Origin: Gambelia wislizenii
Taxonomy: Eukaryota; Chordata; Lepidosauria; Squamata; Crotaphytidae
NCBI GenBank assembly: GCA_030847615.1
Contig: JAUMIR010000003.1
Location: forward strand, 23,069,001 to 23,133,000
DNA length: 64,000 bases
Reading direction: 5' to 3'
In this document: positions 10,451 to 20,160 of the stretch, one piece after another
Layout of the letters: each line of letters opens with the position of its first letter
Position numbering within the stretch: position 1 is the stretch's first letter
Notes under the pieces: model-generated
What the model saw: only the letters and a program-made list of their open reading frames with translations
Told to the model about the DNA's origin: nothing
Databases searched by the model: none
Made by a program: the position numbers and the translations under genes

Positions 10451-11200
10451 CTCTTAGCTGTGTGAAATCTCCAGGCAACAGCTCACGGAGCATTTACTGT
10501 AAGTGTAAATCCTCACACAAGAGGCCTTCAGACAAGCAGATGGTTTTGTAAGGCCAGTTACCCCAAAGAAGAGTATGCTTGTTTCTTACCATGACCTCAG
10601 GAACCTGAAAGGAATCTGCAATGCAAAAATTCCCTGAGGGTTCTCAGTAAACAACTGGTCATCATCCCTGCACAACATGCCACCCAGTACTCTGCTTGAA
10701 AGGGATGCTATAGGCCACTTTTAAATGTGCCTTAAATTAATTACCGTATGCAAATGAGCAGTGGCTGGTGCTTTTCCTCTGGGATGAGGTGGCAGCCCAA
10801 GTCATACATCACAGCTTAATCCCATGCTGTGAAAACATTACTTAAAAACTAACTCTCCCAGCTGCAAATTTCACCTTCAGGAAAACATGGTGACCTTCTC
10901 AAGGGTAGAATAACAACAAACCTCTAGAGTGTTTTGCACTGTTTCCTTTATCAAATGCAGCAGCTTCAGAAGCCCATTCTGAATATGCAGTGATGAATAA
11001 ACTCATCTGTCTTTGGAAAACTAGATGTGATCCAGGGGGATATCTGTGTTCAGTGTCCTCTTCCAGTATGGTTTCTTTAAAAAAAAAAAAAAAAAGCTAG
11101 TATCTACCACTGAATTAGACTAAGAGAGACTAAGAGAGACCAACTTCCCCCAATTTAAAGCTAAAGTTTTGCCTTCTGGGAGGGGTAATTACCTGTCCCC
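10451..11200. other. Apparently single-copy intronic sequence
   Basis: Contains an A17 run at about 11079-11095 and a short duplication (ACTAAGAGAG twice, 11118-11138). Nothing coding seen. Confidence 0.4.
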
Positions 11201-11205
11201 ATACA

Positions 11206-11281
11206 CAAAGCTTGGGAAAAAATTACCTTTCTGGACTACTAGAATCCCAGTGTCATGTTGACTGTGGAATTTTGGAGCTGT
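11206..11281. repeat. Short inverted repeat of the TTGTAGTCC class
   Basis: Ends CTTGGGAAA... and ...AGCTGTAGTCC with a partly complementary middle. Related short palindromic repeats, usually containing ACTACAACTCCCAGAA-like sequence, recur at 17370, 28135, 40705, 47715, 55060 and 63400. Confidence 0.45.
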
Positions 11282-11292
11282 AGTCCAAAAGG

Positions 11293-11483
11293 AATTGAAG
11301 AGAAATGACAATGCAGAAAGAATCACAACCCAGAAACATCACCCAAGGAGACCTGCTGTGCTTTCTGCAATTGGACTTGTTTATCTCGGATTGGCCTTTT
11401 TAGTCATCAGCGGGCTTGCAGAAAGCACAGGATGAGTCCTTCCTGAATCTTCATTTGCAAAGAAAAGCCAGAGACAGAGAGAG
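11293..11483 (+). mobile_element. GA-tailed LINE fragment with exact 11-bp target duplication
   Basis: 5'-truncated LINE end flanked by AGTCCAAAAGG at 11282-11292 and again at 11482-11492. It repeats the last part of the copy at 9292, including the knuckle motif CAFCNWTCLSRIGLFSHQR from 11357, and ends in GAGACAGAGAGAG. Confidence 0.8.
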
Positions 11484-11791
11484 TCCAAAAGGCCATCCTA
11501 ACTACATTTTTGCCTGCAGTGGGAACAACAACAGCTTGGTGGGTGGGTGAAATTTTAATTAGAAAAAAATTAAGGCGATTAGTTTTTTTTTTAAATAAAA
11601 AAAACCTTACTAGTGCCACTTTCTGACTGGCCATCAAGAAACGCATGGATGCTGCTGACTTTTTAAAAATAGAGAAATCTGAAACTCTCAAATGACATCC
11701 AGTCACACCCTTTAAACCAGGGACGGATAAAGTGTGGGCCAGGAGCTTCATGCACCCTCAAAGGCTTTTGTGACGCTCCCAGTGTCTCTTT

Positions 11792-12140
11792 TCAAAGGTT
11801 AACTTCTGGTTTACTTCCCATTTTAAAAAGCACCCAAAACAGCCTGGGGGGCAGCAACCTAGAGAAATTGCCTCCCATACTCTCTACAGGGAGATGTGGA
11901 ACATTGATTATGAGGTTGTGGGATACAGGGTGTGTGAGAGAGAGCGCGGGAGAGCGGAATTTGGGGTCCCATAGGGATCCAGCATGTACACCCACCAGCC
12001 CCTGTGGTTGCCCATCCTAGCTTTAAACATACTGAATGGATCCAAGCAAATTGGATGCTTCTTCAGGATGTATATAACCCTTCAACTCAATATACTTTCT
12101 AGATATACTGGCCTATTGCTCCCCTCATTCCCATATCTTC
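11792..12140. repeat. Repeat R2, copy a
   Basis: Shares extended similarity with 12478-12880: TTCTGGTTTACTTCC, AAACAGCCTG..GGCAGCAA, CAAATTGGATGCTTCTTCA and an ATATACTTTC block, in the same order and orientation. Family unknown. Confidence 0.6.
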
Positions 12141-12477
12141 CATCTGTCCCAGTATGACAGGAACAGTCCCAAGTAATCCTATGCTGTTCCATTTTTCAGC
12201 TGTTTTTAAAACGTCCCAGTTTCTCTTCCTTCCTCCCACTTTTCCCCTTTGTCCTCAGCTTACTTCAATTGCTGCAAACTTGAGTTCAAAGTGCAAAAGT
12301 AGAGAGGAGAGAAGAGGAGGAAGAATCTTGCTCTTCCCACTAGTCTCAGGCAAAAGCAAACTGGGGCAGCCTTTCCTAGCTTGTATGTTCTTCTCATTAC
12401 TAACCTTTCCCATCTTGAGCACATTCTGATGTTCTGATCTTCATCTGTGAAAAGTTCGAAGATATCCCGCACTCCTT
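12141..12477 (+). repeat. Unclassified interspersed repeat R1, copy 1
   Basis: Carries the R1 landmarks: CAGCTGTTTTTAAA, CCCCTTTGTCCTCAG, AATTGCTGCAAA, AGGCAAAAGCAAACTG, CATCTGTGAAAAGTT. Five copies occur in the window. No coding capacity or clear terminal repeats. Confidence 0.65.
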
Positions 12478-12880
12478 TTCAAAAGCTGACTTCTGGTTTA
12501 CTTCCTGTTGGCTTTTTTTTAGGACTTGTCAGGGTCTAAAACAGCCTGAAGGGCAGCAATATGGTAAAACTACCTCTCTTAATCTCTATGGGGATCATTT
12601 ACATTTTTAAAAAAATTCAGTTGTGGGGTGCATGATGGTTGTACATTTGGAACTCCAAGGTCCCACTGGAATCCAGTATGCTCTGTTGCCAGCCCTGGTT
12701 CTTGCCCACTCTAGTTTTAAATATATTGAAGGGAGCCACGCAAATTGGATGCTTCTTCAAAGCTTCCAATTTGAAGCTTCTTCAAATTGGAAGCTTCTTC
12801 AAGAATCTTCTAGCTCAACATACTTTCCAGATACATGGACAATGTCTCCCATCATTCCCAACCAGCATTTCTAGGTTCTG
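12478..12880. repeat. Repeat R2, copy b
   Basis: Second copy of the repeat at 11792, separated from it by R1. It has gained a palindromic expansion at 12760-12796. Confidence 0.6.
12760..12796. repeat. Perfect 17-bp inverted repeat
   Basis: AAGCTTCCAATTTGAAG, three bases, then its exact reverse complement. It lies within R2b and looks like a local expansion of the GGATGCTTCTTCAA motif found just upstream. Confidence 0.9.
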
Positions 12881-12918
12881 TGTAGACAACTATAATTGAA
12901 TGTTGCAAATATACAATA

Positions 12919-13398
12919 CAGTGGGCCCTTGGCATCTGCTGGGGTTTGGTTGCCAGATCCCCTGTGGATATCCCATAGCTGCTCAAGTCCTATTATATAC
13001 AATGGTGTAGTAAAATGGTGTCCCTTATATAAAATGGCAAAATCAAGGTTTGCTTTTTGGAATTAAAAAAAAAATAATAATGTAGGACCTCCGTATCCAC
13101 TTACTCATTATCCACTGATTCGGTTATCCACAGGACACAAAACAATACACCTACCATAGAGTTTTCCTAGAAAATGTGTCCTCTCTAGCCATTTTCAAGG
13201 TCCTCCAAGGCAACTCTACAGTATTTTAAACCACAAGTCCCATTGTTTTCAATTGTGTTTGCTATTATCCATGGTTTTCGGTATCCATGCCCCACCCCCA
13301 GAACCAATCCCCAGCAGATACAAGGGTCCTACTGTATTTTAAAGCCACGGATGGTGACATCCATGGATGCAGAATCCATGGATATGGAAGGGTGGCTG
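12919..13398. mobile_element. Tigger/pogo-type MITE (outer element of a nest)
   Basis: Starts CAGTGGGCCCTTGGCATC and ends GGAAGGGTGGCTG, flanked by TA at both ends (12917-12918 and 13399-13400). The true length is about 230 bp once the inner element is excluded. Confidence 0.7.
13081..13334. mobile_element. Tigger/pogo-type MITE (inner element)
   Basis: Starts GTAGGACCTCCGTATCCAC and ends CAAGGGTCCTACTG followed by TA. It is the same family as the better preserved copy at 61022-61271, here in the opposite internal orientation. It interrupts the outer element. Confidence 0.75.
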
Positions 13399-13400
13399 TA

Positions 13401-14198
13401 GAAGCAAATGCAATGTTGAAATTACACCACAAAGAATTTACCTGTTTTGTTCCCTTCTAAACGCATAATACCACTACCTTATTCAAAGTGGAAAGGGCCT
13501 GTGCCTCAGCCCTGGCAATTACACCTCTTCTCCACCCACATCAATCCCTCTTTCTAAACTCAGTTGGTAAGTACAGCCCCTTCCTTAGGGTTTCCCCACT
13601 CACTAGGCCAAATTAATAATTCATAGGGGTTATACTTTTAATTGTTCAATAATTTTTATGAATCACCTAGAGTGCCACTGGGAGGTAAAAGGTATACAGT
13701 ATTGTGATTTATCTGTTTGCTTTTTTATGGGCAAAATCCTGTCAGTTACACACTTTGACTTCCTTGTTAACTTCAGCAGAAGAAATTTAACCCTGTTCTT
13801 GGTTCTTACACTAAAATTCATGAGACTTAAAAATGCATTTAACTCTCCTTTATTGATCTTCTATATTTATAAAGCGCAATAGTTACAAACCTGCCTGTTG
13901 CAAAGCAAATGCTTTTTACCTTTAAAAGCCTATATTCTAAAAGTACACATTTTCCAGTGGAAGTTTCCTTATTGTTGGGTATTATTCATCCCACAATAAT
14001 GCAAGGCAAATGTGGACGACACACAGACCAAAATAAAAATAAAAAAAAATCCAAGCAGTAGTGGTGCACATTGTGTGAAATATGAGCAATAAAATCATCA
14101 GCGTACAAATGATTTTTTAATTAGGTTTTAATCTGTGTATTTAGAGAAGTTATTTCTGTGTGAATTCCATTCTGATAATTTTTATCTTGGTGTCACAG
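13401..14198. other. Intronic sequence before the second exon
   Basis: AT-rich, single-copy in appearance. It ends in the acceptor TTTTATCTTGGTGTCACAG. Confidence 0.45.
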
Positions 14199-14282
14199 CT
14201 GCAGTCATTAATGGCAGATGCCATGGACACCCTCGAAGGAAGGAAAAGCGATAAAGAGCGTGTCTGGAATAAAATAGAAAAG
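14199..14282 (+). CDS. Internal coding exon of the same unidentified protein
   Basis: 84 nt, 28 codons, phase 0 at both ends. The acceptor is ...CTTGGTGTCACAG|CTGCAG and the donor GAAAAG|GTAAAA. The translation begins LQSLMADAMDTLEGRKSDK and ends ERVWNKIEK. It continues the helical, charged style of the 3908-4072 exon, and the conserved-looking W with regularly spaced L/I/V positions fits a coiled-coil or spectrin-like helix. The exon is interrupted on neither strand by repeats and is GC-richer than its surroundings. Joining to the previous exon (…DAEL) and the terminal exon (VGIIED…) keeps one open frame throughout. Family not recognised. The alternative that this is a chance frame is unlikely given three matching phases but cannot be excluded without homologues or transcripts. 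Confidence 0.65.
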
Positions 14283-14299
14283 GTAAAAAAAAAAAAAAG

Positions 14300-15250
14300 T
14301 AGTAGAAAGAGAAGTTGTTGCAGAAGACATAGCAGATATAGCATTTGCCAAGACGTAAAGGTCTGTCTCAGGGGTCACACCTGTGATGGAGAGTCTGCAA
14401 AAGTTTATCACATTACTATCAGGATCTTTTGCCTTGGAAAATTCATAGCCAAGCTAGTCTTGTTAGGGGTTTTGTCTCTTGCATCAACACGCCCTCTCTC
14501 ATCTTGTTAGCTTCTTTGCTCTAAGGGCCATCCAGGTGGTACAGAAAAGTTGGTTGGAATAATTGGTGGGCATACACCTACAACCATATGTCAAATTGTT
14601 CCAGAACAGTCCCAGAAAATGTACAAGCCTACCGAAATCAAGCAGTTTTGCAGGGAGCAGCAAGGAACCCTGATGATAGCTGCAGTCAGCAAATTACTAG
14701 TATAGAACTTCCCACTACACACAGCACAGCTGAAAGGAGGAAATTAAAAGCTGCTGTTTCCTGTTTGCCACATCATTCAAGCCCTAAACTGTGGTTAATG
14801 TTTACAAAGGTTGTAAAAATGGAAAATTAGAAATTTCTGCTTCCCTTTCACATTAACCAGTTTAGCATATCATCCAAATTATAACCTAATTTTTATTATG
14901 GTTAATGAAAAGAAGCTAATTTCATGAACAGGTTTAAAAACATGACAGTTTCCTAAACTAAGCAAGTGTGAAGTTGGTTGTTTCTATTAACCATAGTTAT
15001 GATTGGCTACAGCAGTATTCCTGGGTTCAGAAGACATGGCAGATGACTATTTGGTGATGGTGGTGGGAGGTTATCTGTTTCATTGTGAAGTCTGTTACGT
15101 AGGCCATTTTACTCCCTCCTCAAGTATCAGGTTCATAGTCCACAGGTGTTTTTATATCCATCATTATCAATAGCAGGACCAGTGATTTGAAACATCTTTT
15201 ATAAACTTAGGCTGGTATGTTTACTACAACCCTACCTGGAGAGAAATAAG
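14300..15250. other. Apparently single-copy intronic sequence
   Basis: No repeat family recognised; frames at 14588-14830 lack splice or homology support. Confidence 0.4.
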
Positions 15251-15254
15251 CATG

Positions 15255-15456
15255 CAAATGTTGTTCTTGCCCTGGTCACCTCTCATTTGGATTATTGCAA
15301 TGCATTCTATGTGATACCTTTGAAAATTATTCAGAAGTTTCTGCTATTCTAAAATGTAGCTACACTACATTGGCACTTGGTGACAGGATTATATTTTGCC
15401 AGTACTTTGCCATCTGCACTGGCTGTGGTTCTATTTCAGGGTCCAATCTGAAGTCC
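15255..15456 (+). mobile_element. L2-type LINE, left part of a SINE-interrupted copy
   Basis: Reads LVTSHLDYCNAFYVIPLK, the L2 ORF2 C-terminal motif also present at 7180. It is followed by degraded 3' sequence and then a Sauria SINE. Confidence 0.7.
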
Positions 15457-15615
15457 TGGTTTCCAACTTAAAACAACCCTAAGGAGAACCTATCATGGGG
15501 TGTTCTGAAGCTGAGAGTGTGTGACTTGCCAAGGTCACCCAGTGGATTTTTTGTGATTGAGTGGAGATTTGAACTCTGGTTTCTAGTGTTGTAGTCTAAC
15601 TCTATGGCATATTGA
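15457..15615 (-). mobile_element. Sauria-type SINE within L2
   Basis: The minus strand has GATTTGAACTCTGGTTTC (B-box region), GTGACTTGCCAAGGTCACCC and part of the tail. The L2 sequence resumes to its right. Confidence 0.7.
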
Positions 15616-16105
15616 CTTCAGGGCCAGCTTATCTGAAGGAACATTATGTCCCATCTCTAACTACGTACATTCTCAGGCCTTTACCTGAGCCCTCCTTAGG
15701 TGCCTACCTCCAAATGAGATAAGGTTCAGAAACTTCTGTTAGTCTCTTATATTTGTCTATAAAAGAAAGGACCTTTTTACTGGTGGGCACTCCATCTGTG
15801 GAATGACTTTCCCAGAGTAGCCTTGCCAATATTATGGTCTTTTCAAATCTAGGGAAGATTTTTTTAATTCTTCTAAGCTCTTAATGAATGTTTTTAGTGC
15901 TGTTAGGTCATAGCAATCTTCTGCTTTGCTCCTGGTTCCATTTTTATTTTATATGCTGTACTGTTTTTAGTTTTGCTGCTAATTTTATCTTGTTTTTATT
16001 ATGCACTGCCTCTAATTACAGTTTATGGTTTGTACGTTATTTTTAATGTTTTGTACACTGTCCAGAGAACTTTTGTTAGTGTGTGGCTTAAAGTGCAATC
16101 AGTCA
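15616..16105 (+). mobile_element. L2-type LINE, right part
   Basis: Resumes the L2 3' end: GGTGGGCACTCCATCTGTGG (a degraded W/NSLP block) and a T-rich 3' UTR to about 16105. Confidence 0.65.
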
Positions 16106-16584
16106 ATTAGTCTGGAGTTAATGGAAGCAAAGCTTTTAAATCTCTCCCCTGTGATAGCACTAGAGGAGGAGCACACGAGCCCCATGGGAGCCTAGGTTCC
16201 ATCTCATAATATTAAACTGTGGTTAAGCATTTACAAACAAACCACTCTGTATTGTGACACAAAACAAGAACAGCTAGTGATTACACATGTTGTGGTATGA
16301 ATATTCTGGCTTCACTAGCAGAGTAAGTGAAATAAGCTCCTTCTTACCAGAGGAAAGGGAGAGAAGGGGAGATGATTCAATTACAGTCTGGCTGATCTGG
16401 GCTCCTGGCGGAAGGAAAAGGGGGCTGCACTCCATTTGAGACTGCACCTCAATTTCTCTCCCCACCTCACCATCAAAGAGAGACCTGTTGCTTTGCCATA
16501 GTCTAAATCACCTCTTCCTCCCTTCTTTCCCCACTGGTAAGCAACAATTGCCAGGTAGTAGGAAGACAGTAGGAAAGCAGAAGG

Positions 16585-16945
16585 AGGTGGCTGCTCCCAG
16601 GCAGTGGAACTCCCTTCCACAAGAGGTCTGGTTGGCCCCCTCCCTGCTATCCTTCCGTGGGCAGGTGGAGACCTTTTTATTCAGGCAGGCCTTTGAGAAC
16701 TTAACTTGTGTAGCAGTAGTATATGTGCGAGGTGGTATGCTGTGCTGTATTCTCTTTTATTAGCAGTTATCTTTGAAATGTATTTTAACTGTTTTTAACC
16801 ATTCTTTTTTCATAATACTGTTGTTTAATTCTTTTTTTAACTTTTATAAAATTAGATTTTAACTTCATCTTGTTTTAAATTACTGGAAGCCACCTTGGGT
16901 CCCACCCCAGGAGAAAGGCAGAATATAAATTCAGTACATACATAC
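16585..16945 (+). mobile_element. L2-type LINE, 3' end
   Basis: Starts with GGCAGTGGAACTCCCTTCC (WNSLP), followed by LFRQAFE-like codons, a T-rich 3' UTR and the terminal GGAAGCCACCTTGGGTCCC, then GCAGAATATAAATTCAGTAC. Confidence 0.75.
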
Positions 16946-17061
16946 ATGAATAAGACCTGGAGCTGCACACATGGAGCTATGGACAGATGTAGGATCACTA
17001 ATACCTTTCACAACTGGCTGCAGGACTTGCACAATAGGGTAAAAAACCCACAAAATCGGAT

Positions 17062-17260
17062 ACAGCTTGTGTGTTTGTGTGCCTCCAAGTTGCCTGTTGA
17101 CTTATGGAGACCCCATGAATTTCATAGGGTTTTCGTAGGCAAGAAATACTCAGATGTGGTTTGCCATTGCTGTTGGTGGTATCCCAACCAGAGTATTAAC
17201 CAGGATTGAGTCTGCTTAGCTTCCAAAAGCAGATGGGATCTGGTGCTTTTAGACCACCAT
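17062..17260 (-). mobile_element. 5S rRNA-derived SINE with Bov-B-like tail
   Basis: The minus strand from 17255 reads a 5S-like region: CCATCTGCTTTTGGAAGCTA, AGCAGACTC, CTGGTTAATACT. The tail (CCATAAGTCAACAGGCAACT) is shared with the copy at 57447-57605. Confidence 0.75.
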
Positions 17261-17369
17261 CCTTGTACTAACTCTGAAAATGTGCAACTACTGGTGCAAA
17301 AGCCCTAGTATTAACATAATGACTTCACTGGATACAGGCCCCTTATCTTCAAATACAAGTGGCCATGCA

Positions 17370-17450
17370 GTCATGCTGGCTGGGAGGATTCTAGGAGTTG
17401 TAGTCCCTCCAGCATCACCAAAAAAGTGACATTACCAAGCTCTGAATCTT
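17370..17450. repeat. Short inverted repeat of the TTGTAGTCC class
   Basis: GGAGTTGTAGTCCCTCCAGC with related ends, like the copies at 28135 and 40705. Confidence 0.4.
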
Positions 17451-17459
17451 TTGCATGCA

Positions 17460-18280
17460 GGCCCTCAGACTCACATTAGCACCAAAGCATCATTAGATAT
17501 TAAACCTAACATTCCTGTGTTCAGCCAAGTAAGACCAAGGTGTCTTGAGCTAATTAAAATAAAGTACGGTTGAAGAAATATAAAGGGATTTGGCCATGTT
17601 TTGAATGGGTATTTGTCAGGAGACTTACCTAAACTATCATCCTAGAACGTCTCCTACAGCACACATATCTAAAAGAGATAAGAAAACAATCATGCCTTGT
17701 GTTGCCGACTGGTGGCTCATGATGCATGTACAGGATGCCTTCCTAGGCATATAATTTGTTTGTTGTGATTTGTCCTGGGAGCACCCAGAAAAGCAAATAG
17801 TGTCCCTTTTTTTCTGTGTGTTTCATCTCAAGGGACTAATAATGCAAACTGAAGCCATTTCCAAGCTCTCTTCCACTATTTGATCTTCCATTTGCTTACA
17901 GAGTCCACTGGAGAAGCCCTTTAGAAATAATAAATGCAATTTGCATTGTGTTATTAATGCAATTGAGGGCATCAGAATAAACACAAATTAATTAGATCGA
18001 GTTATCTTCCCCCACTCTCTCTTCAGTGTTGAAGGCACAACCACCTCATACAGCCACAGATAGCCACTCTACTGACAGCAACTGGGCTTTGATGCTTACA
18101 GCATCTGGTGGAATTTCCATGCCTAAATTTCCATGCAGAATTAATTAATTCAATCTGAATTATAAAGCTGAAATACATTCTTATCACTATCCATATTGAA
18201 ATGAGCCTTTGTAGCTAAGATGACCACATGCCTTATTCTGCAGTGGATAGTATTACATTTTGAAGGGCTGTTTAGTTTAA
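17460..18280. other. Apparently single-copy intronic sequence
   Basis: No repeats. 17820-18010 is dense in TAAT/ATTA cores and TTAATTA and lacks any repeat signature; it is a weak candidate for conserved regulatory sequence. Confidence 0.35.
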
Positions 18281-18893
18281 GGAGATTTTCACATGGGCTA
18301 TATATCCCGTGGCAGGAACAGTACAGGGTCGGGAAAGGTTTTCCCTTTCAGACGACGTTGACCCTGTTGTGTCCTGCATCCATCCTGCTCCCGTGACTAT
18401 TCCAGAACAATGTAATCACAATTTTTCATCATGAATAGACCTCCCATTCAATCGTTATCACGGGTGTGCGAACAGGAGCCCCATTCCTGTTCCGAAATGA
18501 CAGCCATGGGGGGAGGTCCATTCCAAGCACTTCCTGGTACAATCTGGACATCCAGGTAAGTGGCACCCTTTATTTTACCCTCCCTGTTTTGATTGTGTGA
18601 TTTAAAGTGTGTTTTTGTGCTTGGTGAACTGATTTTATGTTTGGGGGAGTTTTATTTTTTAAATTTATCACCCGGCTGTTATCACGCGATAACATGATAA
18701 CGTTTCAGATGGCCAGTCGTAAAAGCAGCCTTATGACGGCTGCATTTATGGCCGGCCAACGAGGGGAGGGGGAGCCCATTCCTGCCTTGGAATTAAGGTA
18801 AGTGTGTGAAAGATTTACATTATTCCATGGCAGGAACAGGAGAGGAGGTGGCAGGGCAGTAACGGGGCATTTTGGCCCCATGTGAAAATCTCC
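18281..18893. mobile_element. TIR MITE, GGAGATT family, copy A2
   Basis: 613 bp. Left end GGAGATTTTCACATGGGC; the right end is its inverted match, GCCCCATGTGAAAATCTCC. Flanked by TAA on both sides. About 90 percent similar by eye to 46127-46736. Contains GGTAAGT at 18555 and 18799. Confidence 0.85.
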
Positions 18894-18929
18894 TAAATCT
18901 GCATAGGATATTTTAGGAATATCCTGCAT

Positions 18930-19338
18930 AGGAAACCTCCAACATTGCACAAATGAAAACAGAGACATGTGTGGCCAAGCAACATGTAATAGTATCCCAG
19001 CATACTTTGGAGGGCACCCCTTCCACCCCAGGATGCCACTTTCATACCCTCCAACATTTCACAGCAGAAAACTAGGACATGTATGGCCAAGCAACATCAG
19101 AGTGTAGGCAAGATGGCTAAAGTTATTAATGAAGCAGAGCACACGAGCTAGGAGAGGCTGCAGCAGTTTGCTTTTGTCTGAGCCTACTGGGAAGGGCAAG
19201 ATCCCTCCCCTCCTCTTCTCTCCTTCCTGCTAAGTTAACTGAGTGCAAACTACTTTTACACTTTGAATTCAGTTTGCAGCAATTGGATTAAGCTTGAGGA
19301 CAAAGGGGGGAAGTGGGAGAAGGAAAGAGAAACGGGAC
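18930..19338 (-). repeat. Repeat R1, copy 2 (minus)
   Basis: Reverse complement of the R1 landmarks: CAGTTTGCTTTTGTCTGAGC, GCAGCAATTGGA, GAGGACAAAGGGG. It is cut off at about 19338 by the Helitron-like element. Confidence 0.65.
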
Positions 19339-19344
19339 TTTGCT

Positions 19345-19346
19345 AG

Positions 19347-19389
<43 letters not shown>

Positions 19390-19835
19390 CTCTTAGGTAT
19401 GTTACCATTTCCAGTGTGTTGATTGGCTGCTTAGGAAACTGATCAACCAATCAAAGCTTGGTTGGCCAGCCAATCAGCACACTGGGGGCGGGAACATGTG
19501 GACTTTTAAGTCCTTTCTAAACATGGCCACCAGCAAAGGGGCTGTGAGTAGCATGGTGGGGGATGTGGCATGAGGTGTGTGTGGGAGGCATGGGGGGTAG
19601 TGCGGGGGAGGGGAGGAGGGCAGGGGGTGGCAGGGGGAACGGGGTCAGCAAGTTGTGAGGGGCCACGGGGGGACGGCGGAGGGGTGGGGAAGGAGGTGGC
19701 AAGGCGGCGGGGGGCATGAGGAGGGTGGCGGGGGTGCAGGGGGTGGTGCAGTAGTGCAGGGGGGCGGCGTCTGTACTGTCGTGTGTGTGTGTAGCGTGTA
19801 CGGGGAATGGTGTATGCTACACTGGGTATAGCTAA
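19345..19835 (+). mobile_element. Helitron-like non-autonomous element, copy 1
   Basis: It begins with a (TA)n tract. It shares GTGTTGATTGGCTGCTTAGG, then AAAC...CAACCAATC, with the clearer copy at 43213. The right end has a hairpin GCTACAC/GTATAGC, then CTAA followed by T, as expected for a Helitron 3' terminus (CTRR, A^T insertion). The expected 5' TC is not clear. The interior (19530-19780) is extremely G-rich on this strand. Confidence 0.5.
19351..19387. repeat. (TA)n microsatellite
   Basis: About 37 bp of pure TA at the left edge of the Helitron-like element. Confidence 0.95.
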
Positions 19836-19839
19836 TATA

Positions 19840-20160
19840 TTAATACTACACAAAAGAAGCCAATGGTAAATGACTCCTGAAGCCTCCTACCTTGAAAACC
19901 CTGTGATTAAACAATCCAAAAGGAAACAAAAGATAGTGCCAGAAGATGAGACTGCCAGTTCAGAAGGCACTTACTGAACTACTGGGGAAGACTAGAGGAC
20001 AAGTAAGAGTAGCGCTGCAGCTAATGATGGAACGGGACTCAGACCAGAAGGATGTTCATCTGTTGTCATGCTCAGAGGTGAAAAGAAAGTCCAAAGCTGC
20101 ACAACACATATTGTAGGAACATGGAATTTGAGAAGAATGAATCAGGGGAAGCTAGACTTA
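19840..20160 (+). mobile_element. Bov-B LINE, 5' part (endonuclease start)
   Basis: 5' region, then the start of the endonuclease domain: GTWNLRRMNQGKLDL at 20115-20160. The open frame is cut by MITE C at 20161. Confidence 0.75.

Larger units (their letters stand above)
4073..14198 (+). other. Intron of the unidentified gene (about 10.1 kb)
   Basis: Inferred from the phase-0 donor at 4073 and acceptor at 14197-14198. It contains the hAT, L2, MITE and Tigger-type copies listed separately. No further exon was convincing, but a short one could be missed. Confidence 0.55.

Noticed and set aside
19506..19853. 115-codon proline/histidine-rich minus-strand frame
   Set aside because: By-product of the G-skewed Helitron-like interior.
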